From contig NZ_BLID01000004.1 in the NCBI RefSeq assembly GCF_009811315.1, positions 62,001 through 126,000 on the forward strand: DNA of 64,000 nucleotides. The letters are read 5' to 3'. Within the stretch, counting starts at the first letter, position 1. Every line of letters begins with the position of its first letter. The notes under the pieces were generated by a model, which saw only the letters and a program-made list of their open reading frames with translations, was not told where the DNA came from and did no database searches. The stretch is from Vibrio atypicus (GTDB lineage: Bacteria > Pseudomonadota > Gammaproteobacteria > Enterobacterales > Vibrionaceae). A program made the translations under genes and the position numbers. Shown here one piece after another: positions 18,596 to 27,555 of the stretch.

Positions 18596-19141
18596 TTAGT
18601 GACCTTCAAACTCACAGATGCTGTAAACGTTCAGGCCTAGGCCTTCAAGACGCTTGTCACCACCAATTTCAGGAAGGTTAATCACGAATGCTGCATGTTC
18701 GACAACACCACCAAGCTGACGAATCAGTTTAGTTGTTGCTTCGATTGTTCCGCCCGTTGCTAGTAGGTCGTCAACAACAAGAACCTTGTCACCTTCTACG
18801 ATAGCATCTGTGTGGATTTCTAGCGTGTCAGTACCGTACTCAAGCTCGTAAGACTGAGCGACAGTTTCACGTGGCAGTTTGCCTGGTTTACGAACCGGTA
18901 CGAAACCTACGCCAAGCTCTAGAGCAAGCGGCGCACCAAACAGGAAGCCGCGCGCTTCAGTACCGACAATCTTGGTAAAACCCATAGATTGATACTTTTC
19001 TACTAATAGTTTAATCGTTGCTCGGTACGCGGCAGAATCTTCCATCAGACTCGTCACATCACGAAACAGAATGCCTGGCTTTGGATAGTCTTGAATGCTT
19101 TTAATACTAGATTTGATCAGTGAGAGTGTTTCAGTTGTCAT
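18596..19141 (-). CDS. apt: Adenine phosphoribosyltransferase
   Basis: A 181-residue purine salvage enzyme making AMP from adenine and PRPP. The PRPP-binding motif [13 protein letters not shown] is near residues 122-134, and the N-terminal block [20 protein letters not shown] is typical. The C-terminus has the Leu/Tyr-rich strand YSICEFEG. It lies 29 bases upstream of dnaX and may share its transcript. Confidence 0.97.
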   Translation of the reverse strand: MTTETLSLIKSSIKSIQDYPKPGILFRDVTSLMEDSAAYRATIKLLVEKYQSMGFTKIVGTEARGFLFGAPLALELGVGFVPVRKPGKLPRETVAQSYELEYGTDTLEIHTDAIVEGDKVLVVDDLLATGGTIEATTKLIRQLGGVVEHAAFVINLPEIGGDKRLEGLGLNVYSICEFEGH

Positions 19142-19267
19142 AATTCTTTACTTAGATTGGCTAGGCTTGGCTATTTATATAATTAGTATTTTCAAGCTAT
19201 AGCGTGGGTTCTCTGCACAAGTAGACGATTCGAGCCTGCTCAAACTGCTGACTAAATTTGACTGTGC

Positions 19268-19302
19268 CTAAAAAACAAACGCCCACATAGAAGGTGGGCA
19301 CG
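19268..19302 (-). terminator. Intrinsic terminator of ybaN
   Basis: On the minus strand gcccac pairs with gtgggc around an eight-base loop, followed by gtttgtttttt. It separates ybaN from apt. Confidence 0.75.
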
Positions 19303-19315
19303 CTTCCTTGCAATC

Positions 19316-19720
19316 TTAGTGATTTTCTTGCTTGTCAGCAAGGTGCTCCATCACAGGCAACCGAATAAACCAAGTGAGTAATGCCACCAGCATAAAAACA
19401 AGTGCAATTTTTAACCAAAAGTGCGGCACAAACCAAATTGAAAAAGAGAAACTAAGAAGAATGTACACCGCCCCTCGCCTTTTCACTTTTGCAGTGACGG
19501 CTCTGTGCTGATGCCAGTTATCTAGAATAGGACCAAACGTTTTGTGTTCGTGCAACCAACGATGAAAGCGTGGGCTACTGCGCATAAAGCATGCACTTGC
19601 TAGCAGCACAAAAGGCGTTGTTGGAAGAAGAGGAAGGAATATGCCCAGAAAACCCAGGCACAAACTTGTAATACCAACAATATTTAAACTCAATCTTCGA
19701 ATACTGATGGTACGCTCCAA
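19316..19720 (-). CDS. ybaN: YbaN-family (DUF454) inner-membrane protein
   Basis: A small membrane protein (about 134 residues) of the DUF454/YbaN family of unknown function. The family hallmark GIFLPLLPTTPFVLLASACF and the following RSSPRFHRWLHEHKTFGPIL are clear, with two or three membrane segments. No ATG start exists in the right region. The nearest usable start after the preceding small ORF is TTG at 19720, and a TTG at 19762 would overlap that ORF. The start is therefore uncertain and may depend on translational coupling: the small ORF stops at 19726, within 6 bases of the TTG. Confidence 0.8.
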   Translation of the reverse strand: MERTISIRRLSLNIVGITSLCLGFLGIFLPLLPTTPFVLLASACFMRSSPRFHRWLHEHKTFGPILDNWHQHRAVTAKVKRRGAVYILLSFSFSIWFVPHFWLKIALVFMLVALLTWFIRLPVMEHLADKQENH

Positions 19721-19725
19721 ATGAT

Positions 19726-19857
19726 TTAGAAGCCCGCGTATCCGTTTAAAACACGAATCCAAGTCAAAGTCGCTGGAAGTGTTGGGATAAGAAGGACTGC
19801 AATAAAACCTAAAAAGTAAAAGATATTATAAGGTTCTTTAAAATCTTTGTCTGCCAT
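19726..19857 (-). CDS. 43-codon membrane ORF upstream of ybaN
   Basis: An ATG-initiated ORF of 43 codons beginning MADKDFKEPYNIFYFLGF. A charged N-terminus is followed by one hydrophobic helix (IFYFLGFIAVLLIPTLPA) and a short tail (TLTWIRVLNGYAGF). It is too short for many gene callers. It looks real because it has a plausible membrane-protein composition, ends 6 bases before the likely ybaN start, and a GAAG element precedes the ATG. I do not recognise a family. Confidence 0.55.
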   Translation of the reverse strand: MADKDFKEPYNIFYFLGFIAVLLIPTLPATLTWIRVLNGYAGF

Positions 19858-20020
19858 GGGATTACTTCTCTAAGTGTCGATTGTTATTTTTTAAACCTAC
19901 GTTAAGTGAGCGTTAACGCTTTGGTTTATTTTTGTTTCGGCGGACTATACCCCAAACTCAAGACAACAAACACCGAGTAATAAAAGGGTTATTAAGATTT
20001 TATGACACGTAAGGTAGCGC

Positions 20021-21121
20021 TTAAGCACTACCTCCACTATAGATATCAAGAGTGAAGCTACTAGAACCTAGGCAGCTTAATGCAATCTGACAAGCTGACT
20101 GAATCGGTAAGTCAGTAGTAATGAAGTTTTTAATGCAGTTGTCACCAAGATTCACACCTGGTTGAATATGCTGAGATACATACCCATTTGACCACTGACA
20201 ATCTAGGCCTGCTGGCAATAAAGATAAGGTACTCTCAGAAAGGTCCGCCACACCAAACAGAGCTTTGACGGGAGTGGCACATTCCGAGCATTGAATACCC
20301 TTTTCTAGTAAATAGGCAATATCTTTCAAATCAGCATTAAAGCATTTCAAATTGCGAAGATAGTCGTGGAATAAAGCTCGAACGAGCAACGTCGTCGCAG
20401 CGCCATGCTCACCTTCACTGGCAGAATCCACAATGTAAAAGGCAAACTGACCATTCATCAGCCATGCGTAATCAAACACGATAGGCATGACATCTGTCGA
20501 TTGCAATAAGCGATAGCTGCACTTCCAACTGCCCTGCGATGTGTCTCGCTCTGGGAGCAAAGCGTGCAGTAAATCTTTCGCTGCACTGCGATTATCTTGT
20601 AAAAACTCAAGGTGCCAGTGCAACTCCTGCTCTTCAGGAATATCACCGCTATCAACGCGGAACCATTGGCTAGAAAAGTCTCGTTGATCACTCAGATGAT
20701 TGTCTGAATCATCTAGAGTGTTTTCAATAGCACATACAAGGTGTTCGTAATTGCCAATCGGTTTTGGTAAAAAGTCTTTAATGCCGTAGCGAAGCGCTTT
20801 GGCGACATCGGACATATCATCCGTTGCTGACACTACGATAAGTGGCAGAGATGGATACTCTAAACTCACTTCTTCAACAAACTCGATGCCATCTAATACT
20901 GGCATTGCTAAGTCACACATGACGATGTCTGGTTCCGCATCACGAAGCTTCCTTAGACCCTCCAGTCCATTTTCAGCTTCAACAACTTTGTAGCCTTGGG
21001 TAACTAGGAAAGCGGACGTAATTCGGCGGAATATAGGGTCATCATCAACCAACATGACAAGTTTTTCACCTACAGCGATAGCCGGTACGTCGCTGGGTGC
21101 AACTTCTATCGTTTTATACAT
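20021..21121 (-). CDS. rssB: RssB-type response regulator
   Basis: A 366-residue response regulator. Residues 20-135 form a receiver domain with the acidic pocket VDDDP, the phosphoacceptor Asp in MCDLAMPVLDG, the Thr/Ser switch VVSAT and the Lys in FLPKPI. The C-terminal part resembles a degenerate PP2C-type phosphatase domain, as in RssB, the adaptor that delivers RpoS to ClpXP. The gene next to aphB in Vibrio cholerae is of this type. I chose the ATG at 21121, with GAGG before it, over a start 20 codons upstream. The adaptor function is inferred from homology. Confidence 0.72.
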   Translation of the reverse strand: MYKTIEVAPSDVPAIAVGEKLVMLVDDDPIFRRITSAFLVTQGYKVVEAENGLEGLRKLRDAEPDIVMCDLAMPVLDGIEFVEEVSLEYPSLPLIVVSATDDMSDVAKALRYGIKDFLPKPIGNYEHLVCAIENTLDDSDNHLSDQRDFSSQWFRVDSGDIPEEQELHWHLEFLQDNRSAAKDLLHALLPERDTSQGSWKCSYRLLQSTDVMPIVFDYAWLMNGQFAFYIVDSASEGEHGAATTLLVRALFHDYLRNLKCFNADLKDIAYLLEKGIQCSECATPVKALFGVADLSESTLSLLPAGLDCQWSNGYVSQHIQPGVNLGDNCIKNFITTDLPIQSACQIALSCLGSSSFTLDIYSGGSA

Positions 21122-21245
21122 AAACCTTTGCCTCACACAACTAAAGTACAACTGATTTATTATTGTTATTTGTAAATTCAAACGCTCTATAAAAAATAGT
21201 CATGAAAGGCCTTTTATACAAATCTTCCACTTTGGCTCTAGGTTG

Positions 21246-21260
21246 CATACTATATGTATG
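21246..21260. promoter_or_regulatory. Candidate LysR-type operator between rssB and aphB
   Basis: The perfect inverted repeat CATAC-TATAT-GTATG lies in the 237-base divergent region, about 100 bases before aphB. LysR regulators commonly bind such dyads next to their own gene. Binding by AphB itself is an inference. Confidence 0.4.
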
Positions 21261-21358
21261 GAATCTTAAATATCGATAAAGTTGTTGATGTGACTCAACC
21301 TTTGACATTTGATATAGAGATAAATTAACCGAATTCGTAAAAAAATGTGTCTGGTGAA

Positions 21359-22234
21359 ATGAAATTAGATGATCTCAACTTGTTCAGGCTTGTCGTAGAA
21401 AATGGGAGTTATACAGCAACTTCCCGTAAAACGATGATTCCTGTTGCAACCATTACGCGACGTATTCAAGCTTTAGAAGACTCTCTAAACTTGCGTCTGC
21501 TAAATAGACACGCACGTAAACTTTCGCTTACGGAAGCGGGAGAACGCTTTTACAGCGAATGCTCACCTCTGTTGGATAGATTAACGCTAACCGCAGAAGA
21601 GTTGTCTGATGAATGCCGCGGAGCTGCGGGGAAAATTCGTATTACTTCGCCATCCAATTTGACCAAACGCATGATGATGCCGATGTTCAATGCATTCATG
21701 AGCCAGTATCCAGACATTAACCTTGAGCTAACAACCAGCAACCACTCAGATCAACTTGATCCAACAGAGTGGGATGTGATCTTCCGCGTTGGCCCGCAGC
21801 GAGACTCCAGCTTAATCGCTCGTAAAATCAACTCAGTGGAAGATATCTTAGTTGCTAGCCCAGAGTATTTGAAAGCGCACCCGGCGCCTAAACACGCTGA
21901 AGAGCTGCATAACCACAGCCTACTCAAGGGTGCTCCACTGCTAAAGTGGCAGTTGTCGAATCAAAATGGTGAAACAGTCATCAACAATGATAAGGGCCGA
22001 TTCCAATCAAATACTCTTAACGTTGTTCGTAGTGCTTGTTCTGATGGCTTAGGGATTACCTTGATGCCTGATGTGATGCTTAAAGAGTACATTGATGATG
22101 GCAGCTTAATTCGTGTGCTTTCTGATTGGAGTGCCAACCCGCGCGATATTTATATGTTGTACAACCATAAAGACCACTTACCAGAGAAAGTGCGTTTATT
22201 TATTGATTTTGTCATCGCTTACAACATCCACTAA
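21359..22234 (+). CDS. aphB: LysR-family transcriptional regulator AphB
   Basis: A 291-residue LysR regulator with an N-terminal winged helix-turn-helix (residues 1-60; MKLDDLNLFRLVVENGSYT, then IPVATITRRIQALEDSL) and a C-terminal effector domain. The sequence is very close, as I recall it, to V. cholerae AphB, which responds to low oxygen and pH and activates tcpPH. Length and the rssB neighbour agree. In vibrios without tcpPH it controls other genes, such as acid-stress and virulence regulators. I preferred the ATG at 21359 over a GTG four codons earlier. A terminator follows. Confidence 0.85.
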   Translation: MKLDDLNLFRLVVENGSYTATSRKTMIPVATITRRIQALEDSLNLRLLNRHARKLSLTEAGERFYSECSPLLDRLTLTAEELSDECRGAAGKIRITSPSNLTKRMMMPMFNAFMSQYPDINLELTTSNHSDQLDPTEWDVIFRVGPQRDSSLIARKINSVEDILVASPEYLKAHPAPKHAEELHNHSLLKGAPLLKWQLSNQNGETVINNDKGRFQSNTLNVVRSACSDGLGITLMPDVMLKEYIDDGSLIRVLSDWSANPRDIYMLYNHKDHLPEKVRLFIDFVIAYNIH

Positions 22235-22237
22235 ACA

Positions 22238-22270
22238 AAAAAGAGCTTGGTTATCCACCAAGCTCTTTTC
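22238..22270. terminator. Bidirectional intrinsic terminator
   Basis: Arms aaaagagcttggt and accaagctctttt (13 bases, perfect) with a five-base loop, between aphB (plus) and the nitroreductase gene (minus). Confidence 0.92.
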
Positions 22271-22279
22271 TATTGCATG

Positions 22280-22828
22280 CTATAAAAATTCAACAAATTT
22301 ACTTAGGTCTCGCTCCGGCACCTTCATCGGTGTACAACCCGGTGTTCCTAAGTAAAGGAAACCAACGATCTCATCGTCCCCTTCTAAACCGAATGCTTGA
22401 TGAACCTCTGAATGGAACATCCACTTTCCTGAGCGCCAAAAACCTTGGAAGCCTTGAGCAACCGCAGCCATCTGCATAGCTTGAGCAGCGCAACCTGCAG
22501 ATAAATACTGTTCTAAAGCCGGCACCTTGTCGTGTTCCGTCACTTTAGCAATCACAGTAATCACCATAGGTGCTCTAAAAGGCGCATTTTTCACCTTCTC
22601 TACCACGGCTTCGTCGCTGTTGTCCGCTTCTGCCGCTTTAACCAAAATATCAGAGAGCTTGTTCAACCCTTCACCCTGAGCAATCACAAAGCGCCAAGGC
22701 GTCAGTGCTGCGTGGTCAGGCGCACGTAAACCTGCGCGGATGATGTTTTCTAATACTTGACCTTCCGGCGCCGGGGCCGAAAGTTTGGCAATAGAGCGAC
22801 GGTTGAGCAATAGATCTAAAGCGTCCAT
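22280..22828 (-). CDS. YdjA-like nitroreductase
   Basis: A 182-residue FMN-dependent NAD(P)H nitroreductase of the compact YdjA type. The FMN-contacting N-terminal motif LLLNRRSIAKLSAPAPE is present, together with the RAPDHAALTPWRFV block and the GFWRSGKW segment. The physiological substrate of YdjA-type enzymes is not known. It follows fadJ on the same strand, but a terminator lies between them. Confidence 0.9.
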   Translation of the reverse strand: MDALDLLLNRRSIAKLSAPAPEGQVLENIIRAGLRAPDHAALTPWRFVIAQGEGLNKLSDILVKAAEADNSDEAVVEKVKNAPFRAPMVITVIAKVTEHDKVPALEQYLSAGCAAQAMQMAAVAQGFQGFWRSGKWMFHSEVHQAFGLEGDDEIVGFLYLGTPGCTPMKVPERDLSKFVEFL

Positions 22829-22878
22829 TTGAATTCCTTAACGTTTACTCGTTGTTTTTCTTGATAATAACTCTCAAA

Positions 22879-22910
22879 TAAAAAAAAGGCGAACCTAATG
22901 GCTCGCCTAT
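22879..22910 (-). terminator. Intrinsic terminator of fadJ
   Basis: On the minus strand aggcgagcc pairs with ggttcgcct (one G-T pair) around a four-base loop, followed by a run of Ts. Confidence 0.85.
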
Positions 22911-22925
22911 CTATCATTATTGCGG

Positions 22926-25049
22926 CTATTCGTAGAACGGCTTATCAAGCCCTGCTCGAGTTAACAACCCATCACACGGAGCAAAACGATCACCGTATTT
23001 CTCTGCGTGCTCATTCATGATCTCGACCAGTTTCTTGATGCCGATTTGATCCATATAACGGAACGGACCGCCTAAGAATGGCGGGAAGCCAATACCAAAG
23101 ATTGCACCAATATCACCATCTCGTGGACTGCGGATAATACCCTCATCCAAACAACGAACCGCTTCATTCAACATTGGTAACACGCAACGCATCGCCATGT
23201 CGTTTTGAGCCATTTTAGATTCAGGGCTCAGGCCAAGCAGCTTGTAGACAGATTTATCGACTTCTTTCTTCTTACCTTTGTAGGTATAGAAACCTTTACC
23301 ACTCTTACGTCCTTTACGGCCGTCATTGAGCAGCTTGTCAAATACATCTGGGCCTTTGAAGCGATCACCTAGCTCGTTAACCAAAATAGGCATGATTTTC
23401 GCGCCGATATCGACACCAACTTCATCCAATAAGGTAATTGGGCCGACAGGGAAACCAAAGTTAAGCAACGCTTTATCTAGATGACCTATTGGCTCACCAG
23501 ACATCAGCACCTGCGCCGCTTCATTCATGTAAGGCGCCAGAATTCGGTTGACGTAAAAACCGGCACAGTCTTTAACAACGATTGGCGTTTTACCTTGCTT
23601 ACGAGCAAATTCAACCACAGTTGAAATAGCTTCGTCCGACGTCCCTGCGTGTGGAATCACTTCAACCAAAGGCATTTTTTCTACCGGGCTAAAGTAATGC
23701 AGACCGACGACATTTTCAGGACGTTTTGCTTTTTCAGCAATCTGAGAAATAGGTAGCGAAGAAGTATTTGTCGCGAAAACCGTGCTATCTTTCGCGTTAT
23801 CTTCAATATCTGCAACTATACTCTGCTTAAGTTCAAGATCTTCAAATACTGCTTCAATAACAATATCCGCATGATTGAAGCTGGTAAAATCAATGCCACC
23901 TGACAGTTGCAGCATCTTTTCTTGCACTTGCGCTTTTGACAAGATACGGCGTTTTCGCTGCGTTTCGAATAATTTATGGTTGTACTTGAGGGCATTCAGT
24001 ACGCCATCATTAGACACATCTTTAATACGAACCGGCACTTTAGCTTTAGCCACACTAACATGGCTAATGCCTGCGCCCATCAAACCACCGCCCAGTACAG
24101 CAGCGCGTTTTACGGTTAGCGGCTCGGCATCACTGCCATTTTCTTTCTTCATTTCTGTCGTTGCAAAGAAGATAGAACGTAGCGCTTTGGATTCAGGAGT
24201 CATAACTAGCTCAGCAAAACGCTGCGCCTCTTTCTGTTGCCCTTTTTCGAACCCTTTCTCTAAACCAGTGCGAATGACTTCGAGAATTGCGTCTGCTGCT
24301 GGGTAGTTACCGCGAGTTTTCTCGTGAGTTTTCTTCGCAGCTTGTTCAAAAATAACTTTGCGACCAAGGCCAGTATTTGAAATGAGCTTCTCTTTGGTTG
24401 AAACTTTACGCTTCGCTTTTTTGCCTCCGCCATTCTTTTCGACAAAGCTCTTGGCAACGTCTAGTAAAATGGTATCTGGCACAACCGCGTCAACCACACC
24501 CAATTTCTTGGCTTTTTTCGCTCGTAATTGCTTACCTGTAAGAATCAAATCCAATGATGGTAGTAAACCAATTAGACGAGGTAAACGCTGAGTACCGCCT
24601 GACCCCGGCAATAAACCAAGTTGAACTTCAGGAAGACCTAAGCGTGTTTTGTCTGAGTCGGTACAAACGCGATAATCACATGCTAGTGCCAACTCAAGAC
24701 CACCACCCAAACATGGACCGTGAATCGCAGCAACAACTGGGTAAGGCAGATCAGACAGGTGTTGGAACATCTGCTGGCCTTTTTCTGCTAACGCTTGAGC
24801 TTCATCAACAGTAGTACAGGCATCTAACATGCGAACATCTGCACCCGCGACAAAATTATCTGGTTTAAGGGAGTGTAGAATCAGCCCTTTGATTGAAGAT
24901 TTCTTCTTTTCAAGTTGCGTGAACACCTCTTCCATCTCTTGCGCGAATGCAGCCTGAAGCGTATTCATTTTTTCGCCAGGTACATCAATCGCTAGCCAAG
25001 CAATGTCATTTTCATCAATATTTAGCTTAAACGCTTTCTGTTCGCTCAT
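22926..25049 (-). CDS. fadJ: Fatty acid oxidation complex alpha subunit FadJ
   Basis: A 707-residue bifunctional beta-oxidation enzyme. Residues 1-190 are an enoyl-CoA hydratase/isomerase (crotonase) domain with the oxyanion segments FVAGADVRM and [16 protein letters not shown]. From about 310 comes 3-hydroxyacyl-CoA dehydrogenase with the NAD-binding [11 protein letters not shown] and the [14 protein letters not shown] motif, then the C-terminal dehydrogenase domain. The size and downstream position after fadI identify FadJ rather than FadB. It overlaps fadI by one base (TAATG), so translation is probably coupled. Confidence 0.96.
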   Translation of the reverse strand: MSEQKAFKLNIDENDIAWLAIDVPGEKMNTLQAAFAQEMEEVFTQLEKKKSSIKGLILHSLKPDNFVAGADVRMLDACTTVDEAQALAEKGQQMFQHLSDLPYPVVAAIHGPCLGGGLELALACDYRVCTDSDKTRLGLPEVQLGLLPGSGGTQRLPRLIGLLPSLDLILTGKQLRAKKAKKLGVVDAVVPDTILLDVAKSFVEKNGGGKKAKRKVSTKEKLISNTGLGRKVIFEQAAKKTHEKTRGNYPAADAILEVIRTGLEKGFEKGQQKEAQRFAELVMTPESKALRSIFFATTEMKKENGSDAEPLTVKRAAVLGGGLMGAGISHVSVAKAKVPVRIKDVSNDGVLNALKYNHKLFETQRKRRILSKAQVQEKMLQLSGGIDFTSFNHADIVIEAVFEDLELKQSIVADIEDNAKDSTVFATNTSSLPISQIAEKAKRPENVVGLHYFSPVEKMPLVEVIPHAGTSDEAISTVVEFARKQGKTPIVVKDCAGFYVNRILAPYMNEAAQVLMSGEPIGHLDKALLNFGFPVGPITLLDEVGVDIGAKIMPILVNELGDRFKGPDVFDKLLNDGRKGRKSGKGFYTYKGKKKEVDKSVYKLLGLSPESKMAQNDMAMRCVLPMLNEAVRCLDEGIIRSPRDGDIGAIFGIGFPPFLGGPFRYMDQIGIKKLVEIMNEHAEKYGDRFAPCDGLLTRAGLDKPFYE

Positions 25050-26356
25050 TACTCAACCTCCAAAATCATCGCTGCGCCAAGACCACCCGCTGCACACGCG
25101 GTATTTAGAGCCAAACCACCACCACGGCGTTGAAGCTCTCGTAGCGTTTGAGTAATCATTCGAGCGCCAGTCGCTGCAAATGGGTGACCATAAGCAATCG
25201 AACCGCCAAGAACATTAAACTTATCCATATCAATCTCGCCAATCGCCTTTGAACGACCAAGGTGCTGCTGGGCAAACTGATCGCTAGCAAACATTTTTAC
25301 ATTGGATAACGCTTGTGCGGCAAAAGCTTCATGCATATCAATTAAGGTCAAATCTGACAATTCGATACCCGCACGCTCTAGTGCCATTGGTGTTGCGAAA
25401 GAAGGCCCCATCAACATGTCTTTTTCGACGCCGATGGCTGAAAATGCATAAGAACGGATGTAACCCATAATATCGAGACCAAGCTCTTTTGCTCGACCTT
25501 CACGCATCAACATGATTGCAGCAGCGCCGTCTGTTAATGGCGTGCTGTTTGCCGCAGTCACACTACCGTATTGACGGTCAAACGCAGGGCGCAGTTTTTC
25601 ATAGCCTTCCAGCGTCGAGTCATAACGAATATTGTTGTCTTGAGAGATCCACTTTTTATAAGGTTCAGGGAAAGCGGTCATGACCTCCCCTTCAATTTTT
25701 CCATCTTGCCAAGCTTGGGCCGCAAGCGTATGAGAACGGTGCGCGAGTGCGTCTTGTTCTTGACGAGTAATACCATGTGACTTCGCCATTTGTTCGGCTG
25801 TTTGCCCCATAGAAAGGCCTGTCGAATACTCTGCAACCGCAGGTGGAACAGGCACCAAATCTTTTAGCGATAAGCTTTTTAGTATTTTTAGTTTTTGACC
25901 TACTGTTTTGGTTTTACTCAATGCCAACAAATTCGCTGCAAGCTTTTTAGAAACACCGATAGGTAAAACAGAAGAAGAGTCAGCGCCACCCGCAATACCC
26001 ACATCAATGGTGCCAGACATAATGCTCTCTGCCACGTTGACCGCAGATTGGAAACTCGTCGCACAAGCACGAGTTACGCTATACGCATCAGTATTGATAT
26101 CCATGCCAGTGCCTAACACAATTTCACGTGCGATGTTTGGCGCTTCCGGCATTTGTACTACTTGGCCAAATACCAATTGATCAACCATCTTCGGGTCAAT
26201 CTCCGTACGCGCCATCATCTCGCTCACCACCATTTTGCCTAGGTCAACAGCAGGAACTTGGCTAAATTCCGTGCTCTGACGAGCAAAAGGGGTTCGCAAA
26301 CCAGCGACAATTGCAACGCGCTCACCTGAGCGGGTTTTCATTTCCTGCTTGCCCAT
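25049..26356 (-). CDS. fadI: 3-ketoacyl-CoA thiolase FadI
   Basis: A 435-residue thiolase, the beta subunit that partners FadJ. The active-site cysteine is in [14 protein letters not shown], and the C-terminal catalytic His and Cys lie in [17 protein letters not shown] and [14 protein letters not shown] chose the ATG at 26356, with AAGGAG before it, over one 11 codons upstream. A FadR-like operator lies 19-35 bases before the start and a second palindrome about 60 bases before it, so control by fatty-acid-sensing repressors is likely. Confidence 0.97.
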   Translation of the reverse strand: MGKQEMKTRSGERVAIVAGLRTPFARQSTEFSQVPAVDLGKMVVSEMMARTEIDPKMVDQLVFGQVVQMPEAPNIAREIVLGTGMDINTDAYSVTRACATSFQSAVNVAESIMSGTIDVGIAGGADSSSVLPIGVSKKLAANLLALSKTKTVGQKLKILKSLSLKDLVPVPPAVAEYSTGLSMGQTAEQMAKSHGITRQEQDALAHRSHTLAAQAWQDGKIEGEVMTAFPEPYKKWISQDNNIRYDSTLEGYEKLRPAFDRQYGSVTAANSTPLTDGAAAIMLMREGRAKELGLDIMGYIRSYAFSAIGVEKDMLMGPSFATPMALERAGIELSDLTLIDMHEAFAAQALSNVKMFASDQFAQQHLGRSKAIGEIDMDKFNVLGGSIAYGHPFAATGARMITQTLRELQRRGGGLALNTACAAGGLGAAMILEVE

Positions 26357-26374
26357 TGTTTCTCCTTGGATATT

Positions 26375-26391
26375 AAGAGGTCTGACCACGT
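26375..26391. promoter_or_regulatory. FadR-like operator of fadIJ
   Basis: The sequence aagaggtctgaccacgt contains the perfect dyad GGTC-T-GACC, the core of FadR sites (AACTGGTCnGACCnGTT). About 12 of 16 scored positions agree. It lies between the probable promoter and the fadI start. Confidence 0.6.
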
Positions 26392-26416
26392 CATTGTAAC
26401 GAGATTGTTAACGCAA

Positions 26417-26432
26417 TCAAACGATCGTTTGA
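26417..26432. promoter_or_regulatory. 16-bp palindrome upstream of fadI (PsrA/FadP-like)
   Basis: tcaaacgatcgtttga is a perfect 16-base palindrome. It fits the pattern CAAAC-N4-GTTTG reported for the TetR-family fatty-acid regulator PsrA. It lies about 60 bases upstream of fadI. Confidence 0.45.
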
Positions 26433-26585
26433 ATAAACGTGATTTAGAATTGAAAAGTGCTTCTTGAGATATAATGATTTAGTATGAATCGCACTGTTTT
26501 AATTTGATGTTTATCAATATGTTGACAGAGCTGAATTGCCACTGCGTCAAATCAGTGCAACTTTAGCGTTTGATTTGTTTCAGGC

Positions 26586-26743
26586 AAAAAAAAACCACAC
26601 AAAACTGTGTGGTCGGAATGTATAAAGCAATTAACTTACGCCAATTGAAATAATCAGTTTCCTGATTAGGAGAAAGTAAAGTCAGCCTTCAAAAGGAAGT
26701 GTCATCTTGCTCAACATGTCAGTGAAACACTGACTAGATGACA
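26586..26743 (-). ncRNA. Candidate structured small RNA with intrinsic terminator
   Basis: On the minus strand this stretch has no gene but carries nested and serial stems. An outer 7-bp stem (gtcatct/agatgac, 26701-26742) encloses a perfect 7-bp hairpin (26718-26734). Next come a short cctt/aagg hairpin, a perfect 6-bp hairpin with a GAAA tetraloop (26652-26667), and a terminator (accacaca/tgtgtggt plus nine Ts, 26586-26613). A TATAGT box lies at 26750-26755. The terminator cannot belong to any protein gene, because none is read on this strand to the right. I do not recognise a known RNA family. The 5' end is a guess. Confidence 0.55.
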
Positions 26744-26755
26744 GGTGCTACTATA

Positions 26756-26991
26756 ACCTTTGAGATGCGCTAGATTTTGAAATAGATCAATTTTAAGTGA
26801 GTTTCTATCACCGTATGGCATTTATATATCGTTCAAATAACAGTGATGCGTGTGAATAGATATTTATTGAACAAATAATACTCACTATTACTTATTCGTT
26901 TGCTAGAAAATAGGTTCAGTAGAAATCGAGTTTTGTCAGACCTTTAGTTTGATTAAGCAGTATGAATCACAGAGCAGTTAGGGAGGCTCTT
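26756..26991. other. Intergenic region before the ECF sigma gene
   Basis: AT-rich sequence with no gene. It should hold the promoter of the sigma factor gene and, on the other strand, the promoter of the candidate RNA. I could not identify a convincing -35/-10 pair for the sigma gene. Confidence 0.4.
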
Positions 26992-27555
26992 GTGTCGATA
27001 ATCAATTTTTTTGGAAAGAAAAAGTCTGCCACCCCGGTCAACTCGGATATGGACAGACAAAGAAAATACGAAGCGCTCGTTCGCGCCTATCATCGAGATC
27101 TTTATCGCTATGCCTACTGGCTTTGCAAAGATCCCACGGTATCAGAAGACTTAGTGCAAGAAACCTGTTTACGCGCCTGGAAGTCTCTTGATAGCTTGCA
27201 AGATGAAAAGGCCGCTAAATCATGGCTTATCACTATCTTAAGACGTGAGAATGCACGACGCTTTGAGCGTAAACAATTTGATCTGGTTGATATCGACGAT
27301 CATGGTAACGATGCTAAAGTCAGCGATGATCCTCACCATCAAACCGAGTGGATTCAGGCACAGATTATGAAACTCGACGTGGATTATCGAGAACCTCTTT
27401 TCCTCCAAGTCGTTGGTGGGTTTAGTGGTGAAGAGATTAGTCACATTCTGGATCTAAATAAAAATACGGTAATGACCCGTCTCTTTCGAGCTCGAAACCA
27501 ACTTAAAGAGATGATCGATCCGGATAACAATCAAAGAGGACAGCATAATGGATGA
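26992..27555 (+). CDS. ECF-type RNA polymerase sigma factor
   Basis: A 187-residue sigma-70 family factor of the ECF class. Region 2 is visible (LVRAYHRDLYRYAYWLCKD, then EDLVQETCLRAWKS) and region 4 near the C-terminus (EPLFLQVVGGFSGEEISHIL, then NTVMTRLFRARNQL). I preferred GTG at 26992, 5 bases after a strong GGGAGG, over the upstream ATG at 26962, which has no ribosome binding site. It overlaps the next gene by 8 bases. That gene looks like a membrane anti-sigma factor. The signal and regulon are not known from sequence. Confidence 0.88.
   Translation: MSIINFFGKKKSATPVNSDMDRQRKYEALVRAYHRDLYRYAYWLCKDPTVSEDLVQETCLRAWKSLDSLQDEKAAKSWLITILRRENARRFERKQFDLVDIDDHGNDAKVSDDPHHQTEWIQAQIMKLDVDYREPLFLQVVGGFSGEEISHILDLNKNTVMTRLFRARNQLKEMIDPDNNQRGQHNG

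Noticed and set aside
26815..26832. Possible sigma-54 promoter (tatggcatttatatatcg) before the ECF sigma gene
   Set aside because: It has a TGGCA-like -24 part but no GC at the -12 position.
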